This document shows positions 47,200 to 58,842 of a DNA stretch of 64,000 nt, piece by piece. Within the stretch, counting starts at the first letter, position 1, and each line of letters starts with the position of its first letter. The notes below the pieces were generated by a model that had not been told where the DNA came from, searched no databases, and saw only the letters and a list, made by a program, of their open reading frames with translations. Both the position numbers and the translations under genes were made by a program. This stretch comes from Welwitschia mirabilis (taxonomy: Eukaryota; Gnetophyta; Gnetopsida; Welwitschiales): positions 246,146,818-246,210,817 of the forward strand of contig JBOZIK010000001.1 of the NCBI GenBank assembly GCA_051453625.1. Direction: 5' to 3'.

Positions 47200-48450
47200 C
47201 ATTCATGCATTTGTTAATAATGCAAAAAAATTTATGAATTCTTCATGAACAACATATATTGCAATGTGGAGGATAGTATCATGACTAGGACTCTTTCACT
47301 AGGATTCTTCCATAAATAATTGGAAAATCATGGAAGATCATACAAATACTTATATCAATGCTTTACACTAGTTTATAGAATACGTTTAACAATGATTAAA
47401 GGTCAATTATGTAAACACTGAGGCTTCACAAAAAATTACAAATGATAAACTATTCTCTGTCATTAGAGCTCTCAAGGAATGACCATGTGAGTACCAATCA
47501 AAGAACTTAAGTTATAAGTTTAACAATCCCTCCAAGAATAAAATAAAAATATACAAAGTTTAGATAAGAACTTTTCTCAATCATTTAAATCACAAGTGGA
47601 AGAGAAAGTTCATAGGTAATTATAGCAATACCATATTCATAGCTCACCTTCAAACACTAAGAATAGCTTCATGGAAGATTGATACATGCAAGAATATGTA
47701 AATAAGATCAAACTTCACATGTATGCTAGCATTTTAGGATATTACAAACATACTAGAATGGTGAAAGAATAACAAAAACTATTTTAGAATAGAAAGAATA
47801 ATTTACATAGTTGATATGTAACAATATTCCTTATAGGAGATGTTGAAGTTTCATAGAGTTAGTTAAGCACAATGAAAAATGATTACATTAAGTGAATAGA
47901 ACACACAGATGAATTCAATAATGCTTTTATTTTTAATTACTTTATTGAGGATATAAGGATGTAGTTTAAGTTTCTAATATTAATAAGAGTGAGTCTTAAT
48001 AAACATTGGAAATAATTCCAAAAGCTAGCAAAATTCTAAAATCAGTGAAACTAAGAAGAACTTGGTAATGATTTTATTCATACTTTTCTATTATCCATTA
48101 GGGCCTAATTTCCATAAGAGGCATATATAAAGATGAAATAGTGTATAAAGTTGAAATAAATAACTCTAATGATGAAACAAATGGTAATAATGGTTATTTA
48201 GAAATGAAGATCACAAAACCCTCAACCTTAGCAAGATCCCACTACTCAAAATTATGCAATATGAATTTGTTACTATTGTAGAAAAAAGTATAATATAATC
48301 AAGAACTAACCTAAGAAAAAAAGATAAAATCCTAGTCATCTAGCTACAGTATAATGATATTAAAAGGAAAGAAAAAGATTATTCACTCTAATTAAAATAG
48401 GTTTTATGAAAAACCAATTTTCTATAATTAAACTTAAGAGATATTTACAA
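47200..48450 (+). pseudogene. Ty3/gypsy gag relic with zinc knuckle
   Basis: The secure part is at 48,268-48,330, where the frame reads C-YY-C-RKKY-N-IIKN-stop-PKKKR. This is the CX2CX4HX4C knuckle (C..CRKKGHI.K.CPKK) with both first Cys kept, His changed to Asn and the last Cys to a stop. The upstream kilobase lies where capsid sequence should be, but I could not read clear capsid motifs, so its left limit is a guess. Confidence 0.55.
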
Positions 48451-48790
48451 AGTTTACTTACTATATTTCTCATAGATTGTAATGCTAGTAATAATTTTAT
48501 TTCTCAAATTACCACAAATTACTTCCAACACAGAATTATTAGGAGATCAACCCCCAAAAGTAGAAGTTGCAAGGGAGAAAACAATCATACAATCAAGTTA
48601 CTATGCACATTGAATTTTTACAATTAATAGTCTATAATGTACTGATAAGTTTAATGTCTTTCATACTGGAAAATATAATGTAATCCTAGGGATGTCCTTT
48701 CTAGAAAAGTATGATGTTAAAGCCTTATTTATAGTGAGAATCATACTTTTTCCCACTTTATCCAAAGGAAAAATCTGAAAGGGAGAGAAA
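48440..48790 (+). pseudogene. Ty3/gypsy aspartic protease relic
   Basis: TIFLIDCNASNNFIS (about 48,460-48,504) matches the gypsy protease box VLIDSGASHNFIS, with the catalytic Asp present and the Ser-Gly pair changed. About 170 bp later, KYNVILGMSFLEKYDVKA (48,667-48,720) matches YDVILGM.WL....... A 73-codon frame (48,406-48,627) covers the first half. It sits between the zinc knuckle and RT, as in gypsy polyproteins. Confidence 0.8.
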
Positions 48791-48949
48791 AGAAGGAAAT
48801 ACATTCCATTCATGATGAATAGAAAAATAAAGAAATATATAAAGATAACTTAGTTATTCTACATCATGATGGTAAAAGAAAGAGAACTAAAGTTACTTAC
48901 TAAATTATATGAATTTCAAAAAATATTTTAAGATAATTTTGGATTAACA

Positions 48950-50250
48950 CTAAAGATAAAAGTTAAATATACAATGTACATTATACTAGGGCCATAGCCT
49001 ATCTCTCAAGCATCATAAAAGTTCTTATTCATTGAACATAAAGAGCTAAAATTGTAGATTTAATAGTTTATACATGAAGAAAAAATTAGTACTACTGTAT
49101 TACCTTAAAAAGCCTCAATTTTATTTATTAAGAAAAAAAGATGGATTGCTTAGGCTTTGCATTAATTTTTGCCAGTCAAGTAAGGTAATAATAAAGAATA
49201 AATATTCTTTACCTCAAATTAATGGTTTCATTAATTAAGTATAAGAAGCAAGGTATTTCATCTAAATTTATTTAAAGCCATGTTATCATTAAATCAATAT
49301 CTAAGAAGAATATATCTTAAAAATAACATTTAGAACTAAATATAGCTACTTTGAATTCATTCTTATTCCTTTTGATTTTACAAATAATCCTACTACATCT
49401 ATGAAACTGATGAATAACAATTTGTATTCTTATATAAATTAGTTTATTATCATCTTTATGTATGATATTTTAGTTTATTCTAAAAGAATTGAAGGCCATG
49501 TCAAACATCTCAAGTTAATTTTATAGTTTCTTAAAGAAAATGTCTTGATAGCTACGTAAATGTAAGTTCTTTAAGAAGTTATTCCTTAATTGGGACATGT
49601 CATATCTAAAGAAGATTTAAAACTGAATTCTATGACATATAAGCTATAAAGGAATATTCTAAACCAATAATACCCACAAAAAAAAAATGTTTTCTTGGTT
49701 TTATAGGATGTTACAAGTATTTTATCTAAGATTTTCCAAAATTTGCAAGCCTAATGATAAATGTAATTAAGCAAAAAGATCCATTTCATTTTAATAGTTA
49801 GAATACAAAACAGATTAGACTTTATTAAATACAATCCTAGTCTTAAAGATTTCAAAGATAGATAAAGAGTTCCTAGTAGTAATGGATTCTTATGAAGAAG
49901 GAATAGTGTAATTCTAATCTAGGAAGAAAGAGTTATTACTTGTGAATCACACAAATTAAACAGGCATAAATACAACCATCCAATGCATTATCTAGAATTT
50001 CTAGTCATTATTAATACATTAAAAGTGTAAAGGCATTATCTTTAAAAAAGTGTATTTCAAATAAATAATGACAATAAAAGTTTTAGAATTTTTATAGAAA
50101 TGGGTTCTTTTAAGTATAAGATAATGAAGATGGGTAGAATTACTAGTGAAATATAACTTCAACTTTAAATTCATACCTTGTAAAGATAGAAAAGTTAAGA
50201 CATGATGATTTATATATTTAATTAGCAAATGATAGACAAAATCAAAGAAT
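48950..50250 (+). pseudogene. Ty3/gypsy reverse transcriptase and RNase H relic
   Basis: KKDGLLRLCINFCQSSKVII (from about 49,135) with KNKYSLPQI matches KKDG..R.CIDYR.LN.VT.KN.YPLP.ID. ITFRTKYSYFEFILIPFDFT (about 49,325-49,380) matches TAFRT.YGHYEFLVMPFGLT. FMYDILVYSK (49,455-49,484) is the FIDDILIYSK catalytic box with the first Asp changed to Tyr, so the enzyme is dead. LGHVISKEDLKLN (about 49,585-49,625) is the LGH.IS..G thumb motif. RNase H to about 50,250 is weaker. Stops are frequent. Confidence 0.85.
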
Positions 50251-51240
50251 AATTACCACAAAATGAGGTATTTATAGTAATTTGAAATAAACGTATGAAC
50301 AAACAAGAGGTATCTCTTTTTTAACTAACTTCTAATGCAAATATTAATAAGAATAAATGAAGTTTGTATCCCTCCTAGACCTTAACATCTTCAATTACTT
50401 AGAGAATCACATGAAGTTTCATATGTAATTCACCTAGCTTTTGCAAAAACATATTACTTTAAGAAAATAGTATTACTAGTCAAGAATGAAATTGCACATT
50501 AAGGTGTTCATTAAGGAATGCCTAGTATGTTAATCCATTAAATTGGAATATTAAAAGCCAACTAGATTCCTAAAATCCTTGGGAGTACTATTCTGTAAAT
50601 ATGAGAAAATTACTTATATTTTATTACAAGTTTGCCAACGATTATTAAACAACACACTCCTATATTCATATGTGCATATTAGCTTTTATTAAGATGTAAC
50701 ATTTCATTCCAATAAGACAACTACCATTGTAGAAGAGAGTGCAATTCAATTTATAAGGAAAGTATTCCATTTACATGGAGTTTCTAATATTATTACTTCT
50801 AATATAAATTCAAAATTTGTATCAAATAATTAGTAATAGTTCTTTAAACAATCAAGTACTCAAGTATGTTTTAGTAGATATTTTCATCAAGAAAGAGGGG
50901 TAAAAATGATCAGTAAATCACATCTTAGAAGACATCTTAAGTATTTATGTGATAGAAAAACTAGGAATATGGAAGAACCATCTTTATTTAATAGAATTCA
51001 CTTATAACTACGGTTACTAAGCCTCATGTAAATGTTTCCCATTTAATGAAAGTTTTGGAAGAAATTATGCAACACTCATATGTTAATTAGATCTAGCTAA
51101 AAGATAAAAAGTTAAAAAAGAATAAACTTATAGAATAAAAGAAATAATCAAAATAGCATTAGAAAATTACAAGGCCTATAATATAGATATAAAAATTACG
51201 TCAACCAAAGACATTCCCACCATACTTTGTAAGTTAGTTA
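50251..51240 (+). pseudogene. Ty3/gypsy integrase relic
   Basis: IQFIRKVFHLHGVSNIITSN (about 50,745-50,804) matches the integrase core stretch F...V..LHGVP..IVSDRD, with the second catalytic Asp changed to Asn. Upstream, HVAFAKTYYFKKIVLLVKNE-like text is too decayed to define the zinc finger. KALEEIMQ and ..W..... segments follow to 51,240. Order protease-RT-RNase H-integrase is typical of Ty3/gypsy. Confidence 0.7.
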
Positions 51241-51665
51241 TTAGATACTGCTAAGAGTTAAGCTTGAATTAGTAGCCTTGAAGTTAGAAAAATATGATAA
51301 CTTAACACCTTCATTTTCTAAATCTTTTTATGTTATCAAAATAAGAGGTGAATTAGTGTATAAACTTAATCTTCTAGAATAATGATCTTGCATTCATCCA
51401 GGGTTTCATGTAAGTTCCCTTAAACCATATTACTTATTAAAATTTAATGATCATTTTATGGATTAGAAGAATATTTTGGTCAGGTTTAATCTCACTTTTA
51501 TAATTCAAATAGTCGTCATTAAGAATCATAGAGAAAAGAAAATAAGAGAAAAAACAACAAAAAATGTCTTAATTAAATGGTCCCATTGTGATTAATATAG
51601 TTGGAAAAATAAATAATTTATGAAAGAGAATTATCTAGGTTTATTTGTAGATGAAGATTAATGAA
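51241..51665 (+). pseudogene. Integrase tail and chromodomain of the gypsy relic
   Basis: LAP.-type text (KYDNLTPSFSKSFYVI, about 51,290) and VYKLNLLE then HPGFHVSSLKPYYLL (about 51,396-51,440) match the conserved LAPR..GP..V......VAY.L.LP......HPVFHVS.LK.Y tail. ENVLIKW-like text (NVLIKWSHC, 51,564-51,590) followed by W...K and EENYLG-like text matches a chromodomain core VLVKW.G....ATWE. This places the element among chromodomain gypsy lineages. The domain is interrupted by stops. Confidence 0.75.
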
Positions 51666-52217
51666 CTCTTGATTAATGCAAAGGAACATGAGGAGGATGA
51701 GGAATTAAAAGTCAAATAAACCTAAAAATAAAACAATATTATGAAAGATTAGCAGTTTGAGAATAAATAACAAAGTTAAGGAGGAAAATTTATACAAACT
51801 TCATAATATTTTTTTATGAACTATCATTTAATACATTGATTCTATTCTCTATTAAATAAAATGTTAAGCACTATAGTAACATTTTAAGGGATACAACCCT
51901 TATGGAATAACTATTTTAAAGGATCATATCATTTTTTCATAATTAAATGAGATGTTTGAAAAAGTGAAGGGCATGCATGTGATTTTCATAAGGGCATACT
52001 GAGTCCTTGACAACTTGGCCTAATCCTTAGTAGCTTTATAAACTAGATGTTGAAGGAAGCATGATTTGGATGGACTATCATATCAAGACCTTACATCTGG
52101 TATTGATGTAATCTCAAGTATTTTTTTAGAACATTACACAATAAAGATGAGCATAATATTTTATTTAGTATATAACATTTCACTTTTTTAAATAAAAATA
52201 CAACTATTCATTATTTT
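51666..52217. other. Probable 3' end or LTR remnant of the gypsy relic
   Basis: The polypurine-rich patches GAGGAGGATGAGGAATTAAA (51,691-51,710) and AAGGAGGAAAA (51,778-51,788) could be the element's plus-strand primer region. No LTR edge could be confirmed and no second copy is in the window. The next element (copia A3) begins about 52,218. Confidence 0.35.
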
Positions 52218-54350
52218 TCTATCTGTAAAATGACATTATAATTTACCATTAAAACCTTTTTATTTAAATTATTATAAATGAAATTAGGAATATCACAAGA
52301 GAAGAAATAGAAGAATGAAGAGGCATCTACCTCTCAAAGTAATGAGGCCAATGCTATAGATAATAAAGAGTATAGAGATATGCTTAGATCTATAAAATCA
52401 TTAAGAAGAGATGAATGGATACTTAATTTAGTAATTTCATGGTATATCCCTTCTAATAGATCCTGGTTTTACACATACTAGAAAACTAATGGGGCACAAT
52501 GTCTAATGAAAACATATGATGAAGCTAGACTTATTAGTATTAGTATACTTTAAATCAAAACTCATGGTAGCATAATGACATGCCAAAATTTATTAGAGCT
52601 TATAATGACATGCTAAAAGTTATTAGAGGTATTTTCCATATGAAAAATACTAAGAAAAAAGAAAACATCTATAAATTACTATAAGATGTAATTTTAGAAG
52701 ATGCAAACATAACAATTGAAGAGATCCTAGGTTGAATAAGCTACTAATAAAAGTCCTCCTCCTAAGTTTGTAGAAAACCAAATATGATTTCTACAAGTGA
52801 AATTTATATGGAAAACAATGTAGATTAAATATTTTTCATATCATAATCAAAAATAATATCCTAAATAAAGTGCATAACGATGCTAGATTCCTTCTTCTTA
52901 GACATCTCTAGGAGGTGCATCATATATAACTCTCTTTATTAATGATAAATCAAGAAATGTACAGATTTTTTATTTAAAAGAAAAGTCTAATGCCTTTATT
53001 AAGTCTAATGGATTTAAGGAATTCAAGGAATAGATAAAGAGTACTACGTGTCTTCAAATAGACTATAGTAAAGAGTACATATTAAGGGCATTTGGGTCAT
53101 ATTACAAGTCTGAAAAAAAAAAATGATAGCTTGTAAGTATAGATTATTTATAGTAGTATGGTTTTATTAAAATCATGAATCATATACTCTTAGAATGTAC
53201 CAAAAGCATGATGAATTTCACTAGTTTAGATATAGGTNNNNNNNNNNNNNNNNNNNNNNNNNNNNNNNNNNNNNNNNNNNNNNNNNNNNNNNNNNNNNNN
53301 NNNNNNNNNNNNNNNNNNNNNNNNNNNNNNNNNNNNNNNNNNNNNNNNNNNNNNNNNNNNNNNNNNNNNNNNNNNNNNNNNNNNNNNNNNNNNNNNNNNN
53401 NNNNNNNNNNNNNNNNNNNNNNNNNNNNNNNNNNNNNNNNNNNNNNNNNNNNNNNNNNNNNNNNNNNNNNNNNNNNNNNNNNNNNNNNNNNNNNNNNNNN
53501 NNNNNNNNNNNNNNNNNNNNNNNNNNNNNNNNNNNNNNNNNNNNNNNNNNNNNNNNNNNNNNNNNNNNNNNNNNNNNNNNNNNNNNNNNNNNNNNNNNNN
53601 NNNNNNNNNNNNNNNNNNNNNNNNNNNNNNNNNNNNNNNNNNNNNNGTTTCTCAATGAAGGTGATTAACGCATCATGCTACTTGATAAATAAAATGTTCT
53701 TTTATTATTGATTGTGAGGCTTTTAATAAGGTGTAAAGTTACTAACTAGGTATATATGATCACATTAGAACATTTGGATTTATTTCATATGTGCTTGTTT
53801 CAAATTTTCAAATGAGCAAGATTAAATCAAAATCTAAGAAGTACATATTTCTTATATATGTAGAAGGCATAAAAGAATATAGAATTTGGGAAATGAATTA
53901 TCAATTTTATATGAAAATAATAACATGATGATGAGGTTTAGATCTTAATAGATATGAATATGATAAGTTGGATAGATAGGAAGCTTAATAAAAATTCATT
54001 GATACATATATTCAAGTAAGGGATACTAATCCTCAAGTGAATATCCAAGTATATTAAGAAATAGGGTATGACAATGAGTTTAAATGTCTGTCATTATTTT
54101 TTTAAACTATGAGTTATTATTTTATGATGATGCATTAAATATGTCTCATGAGGATGAATGAAAGTATTTATAAAAGAAGAGACGTGATATCTCTTACAAA
54201 ACTAAACCTAGAAGTTCATAAATCTTCCAAAAGAAAGAAAAATCATTTGACTTAAAATGGTTATTCCATATGAAGCATGCTACATTAGGCCTTAATAACT
54301 AGTTAAAAGTGATATTTATTACTAAGGATTATCTAAAAAATGGGGATAAA
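52218..54350 (+). pseudogene. Copia A3, 5' part (gag end, protease, integrase)
   Basis: It begins in the zinc-knuckle end of gag and aligns with A1 and A4. The protease box is damaged (about 52,415-52,450). The GAG-pre-integrase block is shorter than in A1, which may reflect a deletion near 52,720. Integrase text includes MNHILLECTKSMMNF (from 53,175) at the QQNG..E..NR box. A 409-N gap (53,238-53,646) sits where A1 and A4 have no missing sequence. The copy breaks at 54,350 exactly where a long insertion begins. Confidence 0.8.
53238..53646. other. Assembly gap (409 N)
   Basis: The flanks would join without loss compared with A1 and A4. Frames spanning it are artefacts. Confidence 0.95.
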
Positions 54351-55079
54351 TGTTTAACACCCTTTTTTCTCTTTTCCTAATTGGGCACTATATTTCTTTT
54401 TTTCTTTCTATCTTTTTCATTTTCACTACTTTAATTTTAATACCTAATAGACATAGTGAATGCTAAGACTAAATTTTAAACAAATCATATTAATATTATA
54501 TATGTTTCAATAAATAATTTTGAATTATTTGGATTTATAAATAGTAGTGATGTCATAAGTTTTTGTCCTCCATTTATTCATAGTTTTTGTCACATAAATG
54601 TTATCTTGTAAATACTTGAGGAGATGTAAACTTTTTATAAACATGCATGGATATGTTTAATGATAATACCTAACCAATATAATAGGATATTGCAACTATA
54701 ATTAATGGTATTCCACCTTGATATCTACTAATCCTTTGGATATTTCTTGGTTCTACTTTAGGTTCTAAACTATACAAACATGGCTAAGCTTAACTCTATA
54801 GGCTTTTACTTTACCTTGTTAAACTCCTAATATAATTAACAGTAGTACGTGAGGTGGATGCATGCTTACAAATGACCCTTGCTTCCTTAAAGCATCTTCG
54901 GATGTTGCAACATGATCAAGAGAGTAGTGATCAAATCTAATTTTAAAAGTTTATATAAAAATGCAATGTGTCATACTTTGGTGATGAAATCCAAGTATTG
55001 GGATGGATATTATTAGAATTATCTTGATTTAGTTATGTACGATGAATATAATACACAAATGTATGCATATAATTTTAAC

Positions 55080-55265
55080 TAATGTGTATATTTAATAGAT
55101 TATTTATCTAGTTATAATGATTNNNNNNNNNNNNNNNNNNNNNNNNNNNNNNNNNNNNNNNNNNNNNNNNNNNNNNNNNNNNNNNNNNNNNNNNNNNNNN
55201 NNNNNNNNNNNNNNNNNNNNNNTAATGTGGATATTTAATAGATTATTTATATAGTTATAATAATT
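55080..55265. repeat. 43-bp gap-flanking repeat
   Basis: 55,080-55,122 and 55,223-55,265 are nearly identical on the two sides of a 100-N gap. Confidence 0.9.
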
Positions 55266-55837
55266 TTAATCATCATTAGATTCATTTCATAGAAACAACC
55301 ATAAAAAAAAAGCAAGCATATAAAAACAACTTTATATTCATGATTACAATAATAAAAATCTAAATAAAGGAAATATTCTTTTTTTTTCTTTAAATAATGA
55401 TAAAAAATATTTAAAATGTATTAAATCACATCTAAATAATGTACTTAAAGAAATTGAAATACACATGAACCTATGTCAATCATAGAAACATTCTTCCATG
55501 CTCATATAACAATCTCCATGGATTGGTGTAAAGAAGATAAACAAAAGAAAGTATAGCTTCAAGATGAAAACTTTTACAAGCATACACATTAAAAGCAAGG
55601 TAAAGGAAAAAATGTAAAAGAGGTATTTCTATATATAAAATACTATTTATAAGTAACTCAACTTAAATTTACTAATAGAAACATATCTTGTATAGTCAAA
55701 TTTCCTATAAAACTTAATGCAATACTTTTTCTATAATTTAAAACATTAATTATAATATTCTTGGGCTCTACAGAGACATCATAGTCAAAAATTAATAAAT
55801 AATTAATTATAAAGTATAAAAAAATTATAGCAGTCTT

Positions 55838-56401
55838 NNNNNNNNNNNNNNNNNNNNNNNNNNNNNNNNNNNNNNNNNNNNNNNNNNNNNNNNNNNNNNN
55901 NNNNNNNNNNNNNNNNNNNNNNNNNNNNNNNNNNNNNNNNNNNNNNNNNNNNNNNNNNNNNNNNNNNNNNNNNNNNNNNNNNNNNNNNNNNNNNNNNNNN
56001 NNNNNNNNNNNNNNNNNNNNNNNNNNNNNNNNNNNNNNNNNNNNNNNNNNNNNNNNNNNNNNNNNNNNNNNNNNNNNNNNNNNNNNNNNNNNNNNNNNNN
56101 NNNNNNNNNNNNNNNNNNNNNNNNNNNNNNNNNNNNNNNNNNNNNNNNNNNNNNNNNNNNNNNNNNNNNNNNNNNNNNNNNNNNNNNNNNNNNNNNNNNN
56201 NNNNNNNNNNNNNNNNNNNNNNNNNNNNNNNNNNNNNNNNNNNNNNNNNNNNNNNNNNNNNNNNNNNNNNNNNNNNNNNNNNNNNNNNNNNNNNNNNNNN
56301 NNNNNNNNNNNNNNNNNNNNNNNNNNNNNNNNNNNNNNNNNNNNNNNNNNNNNNNNNNNNNNNNNNNNNNNNNNNNNNNNNNNNNNNNNNNNNNNNNNNN
56401 N
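55838..56401. other. Assembly gap (564 N)
   Basis: Unknown sequence inside the nested insertion. Confidence 0.98.
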
Positions 56402-57761
56402 ATAAAAATATTATTTCTAAGGTTATCATTTAAGGTTAAAGACTGTTAAATTTTCTTAAATTATAGTCTTACTAAACAACACTAAAATGAATATAACATT
56501 TAAAATACTTTGAGTTTTTAAATGATTCAAGATGTTTTAGAAAGTTATTCAATTTCTTATAACCTAGGATTCTCAAGTTTGTAGATATTTTAACAAACAT
56601 TTACAAAAATGTAAATTACTTACTTCCTATTTTTTATATTTATTTTATAATGTATTTTAACTAATAATTTTTTAAAAAATAATTACCCATTAGAAAAATT
56701 ATTGTTTTTACATCTTCACATTTATAACATGATTTTAGATTTGAAAAACGTTTTTTTACTAATTTATACCTACTAATTAATAAGATATGATGTTTTTAAC
56801 TTATGCATCTAGTTTAGAAATTTCATGTTCACCATAACAAAAATAAGAAAACGTTTTTACAACTCTTGAAGCAATAGCTTAAATTAGTAAAATAATAGAT
56901 ATCCTAACTAATTACTTATAGAGTATCTTAACTAGGTTACTAATTTAAATCATTGTAAAGCCAAAAGTCAAATTAATTTACAAAGAACCATTTACTATGA
57001 GTCTTAGGATTTCCATGAAAAAGTACTAGCCTAAAGAGATTTTTAAGGATTAGACATTATCCTAGTAATATGGAACTAATGCATAATAGATAAAGATATA
57101 ATATTGAAATAAACATGGGTATCCAAATTTCTTTTTTCCTTTTTTTTTTTTTTTTAATAATGAATCCCTAGTCACTTGTCCATAATCATCTAGTAGTAAC
57201 CTTCATCGCCAAGCACAAAAGACTCCTCATATCTCCTTAGTGTTTTAGTGATATCTAATGGGAGGAAATAATATTTTATAACATAATTCCATAAAAACTA
57301 TAAATAATTCCCTAATGAAATATTACATCATTCTATTAGAATCCTTAAAAGAGATCATATGGACAACAAAAATAAAGATATTACTTAAGAAGATTAGTAA
57401 TTCCTTGATATTTAGAGGTTGATTAAGATCTAAGCTCAATAGTTTCATAGCTCCAAGCTTTTGAGCTCCAAGTCCACAAGCAAGAGAATGAAAAAAGAGA
57501 AAGAAAAGAAGGAAATACACTTGTACAAAAATGGAAAGTATTTCCTTTTACAAGAGAGGAAAGAATCTCTATATATATACAAACAAATAGATATAACTCA
57601 AGGTCACAAGATCACATGATTTAGCATTGATAAGTTGGACAAGTAATAAGTGAAATTGAAGTACAAAAAGAGGTCATATTTATGACTCATGTACCTAACT
57701 ACGGTGAGAAATCTTCTTGCTTTAGTTAGCAAGGTTAATTATATGCATCATTTCCTCATGC

Positions 57762-58151
57762 TAGCTTTTTTTTAATCCTTCATAGGTTTATAAGTAAGAT
57801 TAATTCATTAAAGACATGCATCAAAAGAATAAATACACAAATATCCAAATTGTTATATGGCATAATGAGACAAACTCTTCAATTCCATGAACAAAATAAT
57901 GAGTATNNNNNNNNNNNNNNNNNNNNNNNNNNNNNNNNNNNNNNNNNNNNNNNNNNNNNNNNNNNNNNNNNNNNNNNNNNNNNNNNNNNNNNNNNNNNNN
58001 NNNNNNTAGCTTCTTTTTAATCCTTCATAGGTTTATAAGTAAGATTAATTCATTAAATACATGCATCAAAAGAATAAATACACAAATATTCAAATTGTTA
58101 TATGGCATAATGAGACAAACTCTTCAATTCCATGAATAAAATAATGAGTAT
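57762..58151. repeat. 145-bp gap-flanking repeat
   Basis: 57,762-57,906 and 58,007-58,151 are the same length and nearly identical across a 100-N gap. The family B LTR at 340-440 has this sequence once. Confidence 0.9.
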
Positions 58152-58366
58152 GCTATGAATTGTCTTTACACCTCTCAAAAACATAAAAGTCATGATATAA
58201 TAAATCTACTTGTTTATCATTCTTGGTTCTAGGTAAGAGTGCATGTACTAATTCAAATGTTCATTTGATTCAAAATATATTAAATCTACCAATCACATAG
58301 CAAAAGGAAGAAAATTTCTATTCATAATATAGTATACCTATCACATTTATCATGAATCTAAATGTG

Positions 58367-58584
58367 TAAATGAGATGAAAATTATATTATTAAGTCCTCT
58401 TGAAATTTTTAATTTATTAGTTTTANNNNNNNNNNNNNNNNNNNNNNNNNNNNNNNNNNNNNNNNNNNNNNNNNNNNNNNNNNNNNNNNNNNNNNNNNNN
58501 NNNNNNNNNNNNNNNNNNNNNNNNNTAAATGAGATGCAAATTATATTATTATGTCCTCTTGAAATTTTTAATTTATTAGTTTTA
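58367..58584. repeat. 59-bp gap-flanking repeat
   Basis: 58,367-58,425 and 58,526-58,584 are nearly identical across a 100-N gap. The family B LTR at about 655-715 has this sequence once. Confidence 0.9.
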
Positions 58585-58842
58585 TCATGTGATTTTAATT
58601 TCTTACATAATGGAAGTAACTAATTTTAAATGTTTGAATAACTTTTATCATAAAAACCTTTTAACATATTTTTTAGGATTTTCACGGTAAATTATGAAAA
58701 TTACAAACTAAAGGTTAATTTAAAATGACATCTTATTTTGATAAGGCCTTTAAATAAGAATAATTAATATTTAACAAAAATCTTAATATACTTAATATTC
58801 AAGTAAATAAGCTTTACAAAATATGAAATATGACAAAATGTT

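Larger units (their letters stand above)
54351..58835 (-). mobile_element. Nested family B insertion, possible solo LTR (~4.5 kb)
   Basis: It splits copia A3 inside the RT start. Its edges read TGTTTAACACCC (left) and ATATGACA (right), TG...CA ends. AAATGTTT occurs at both borders (54,348-54,355 and 58,836-58,843), consistent with a target-site duplication. Its right 1.4 kb matches the gypsy LTR at 1-954. No coding sequence is seen, so it may be a long solo LTR. Gaps of 100, 564, 100 and 100 N, some with repeated flanks (145 bp, 59 bp and 43 bp), make the true length uncertain. Confidence 0.65.

Noticed and set aside
52089-52106. PBS-like TTACATCTGGTATTGATG
   Set aside because: Only the first half matches TGGTATCAGAGC and it lies where a 3' LTR end should be, so it was not called.
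57323-57520. 65-codon minus-strand frame
   Set aside because: Lies within the nested family B insertion with no recognisable homology; no matching frame is kept in the copy at the window start.
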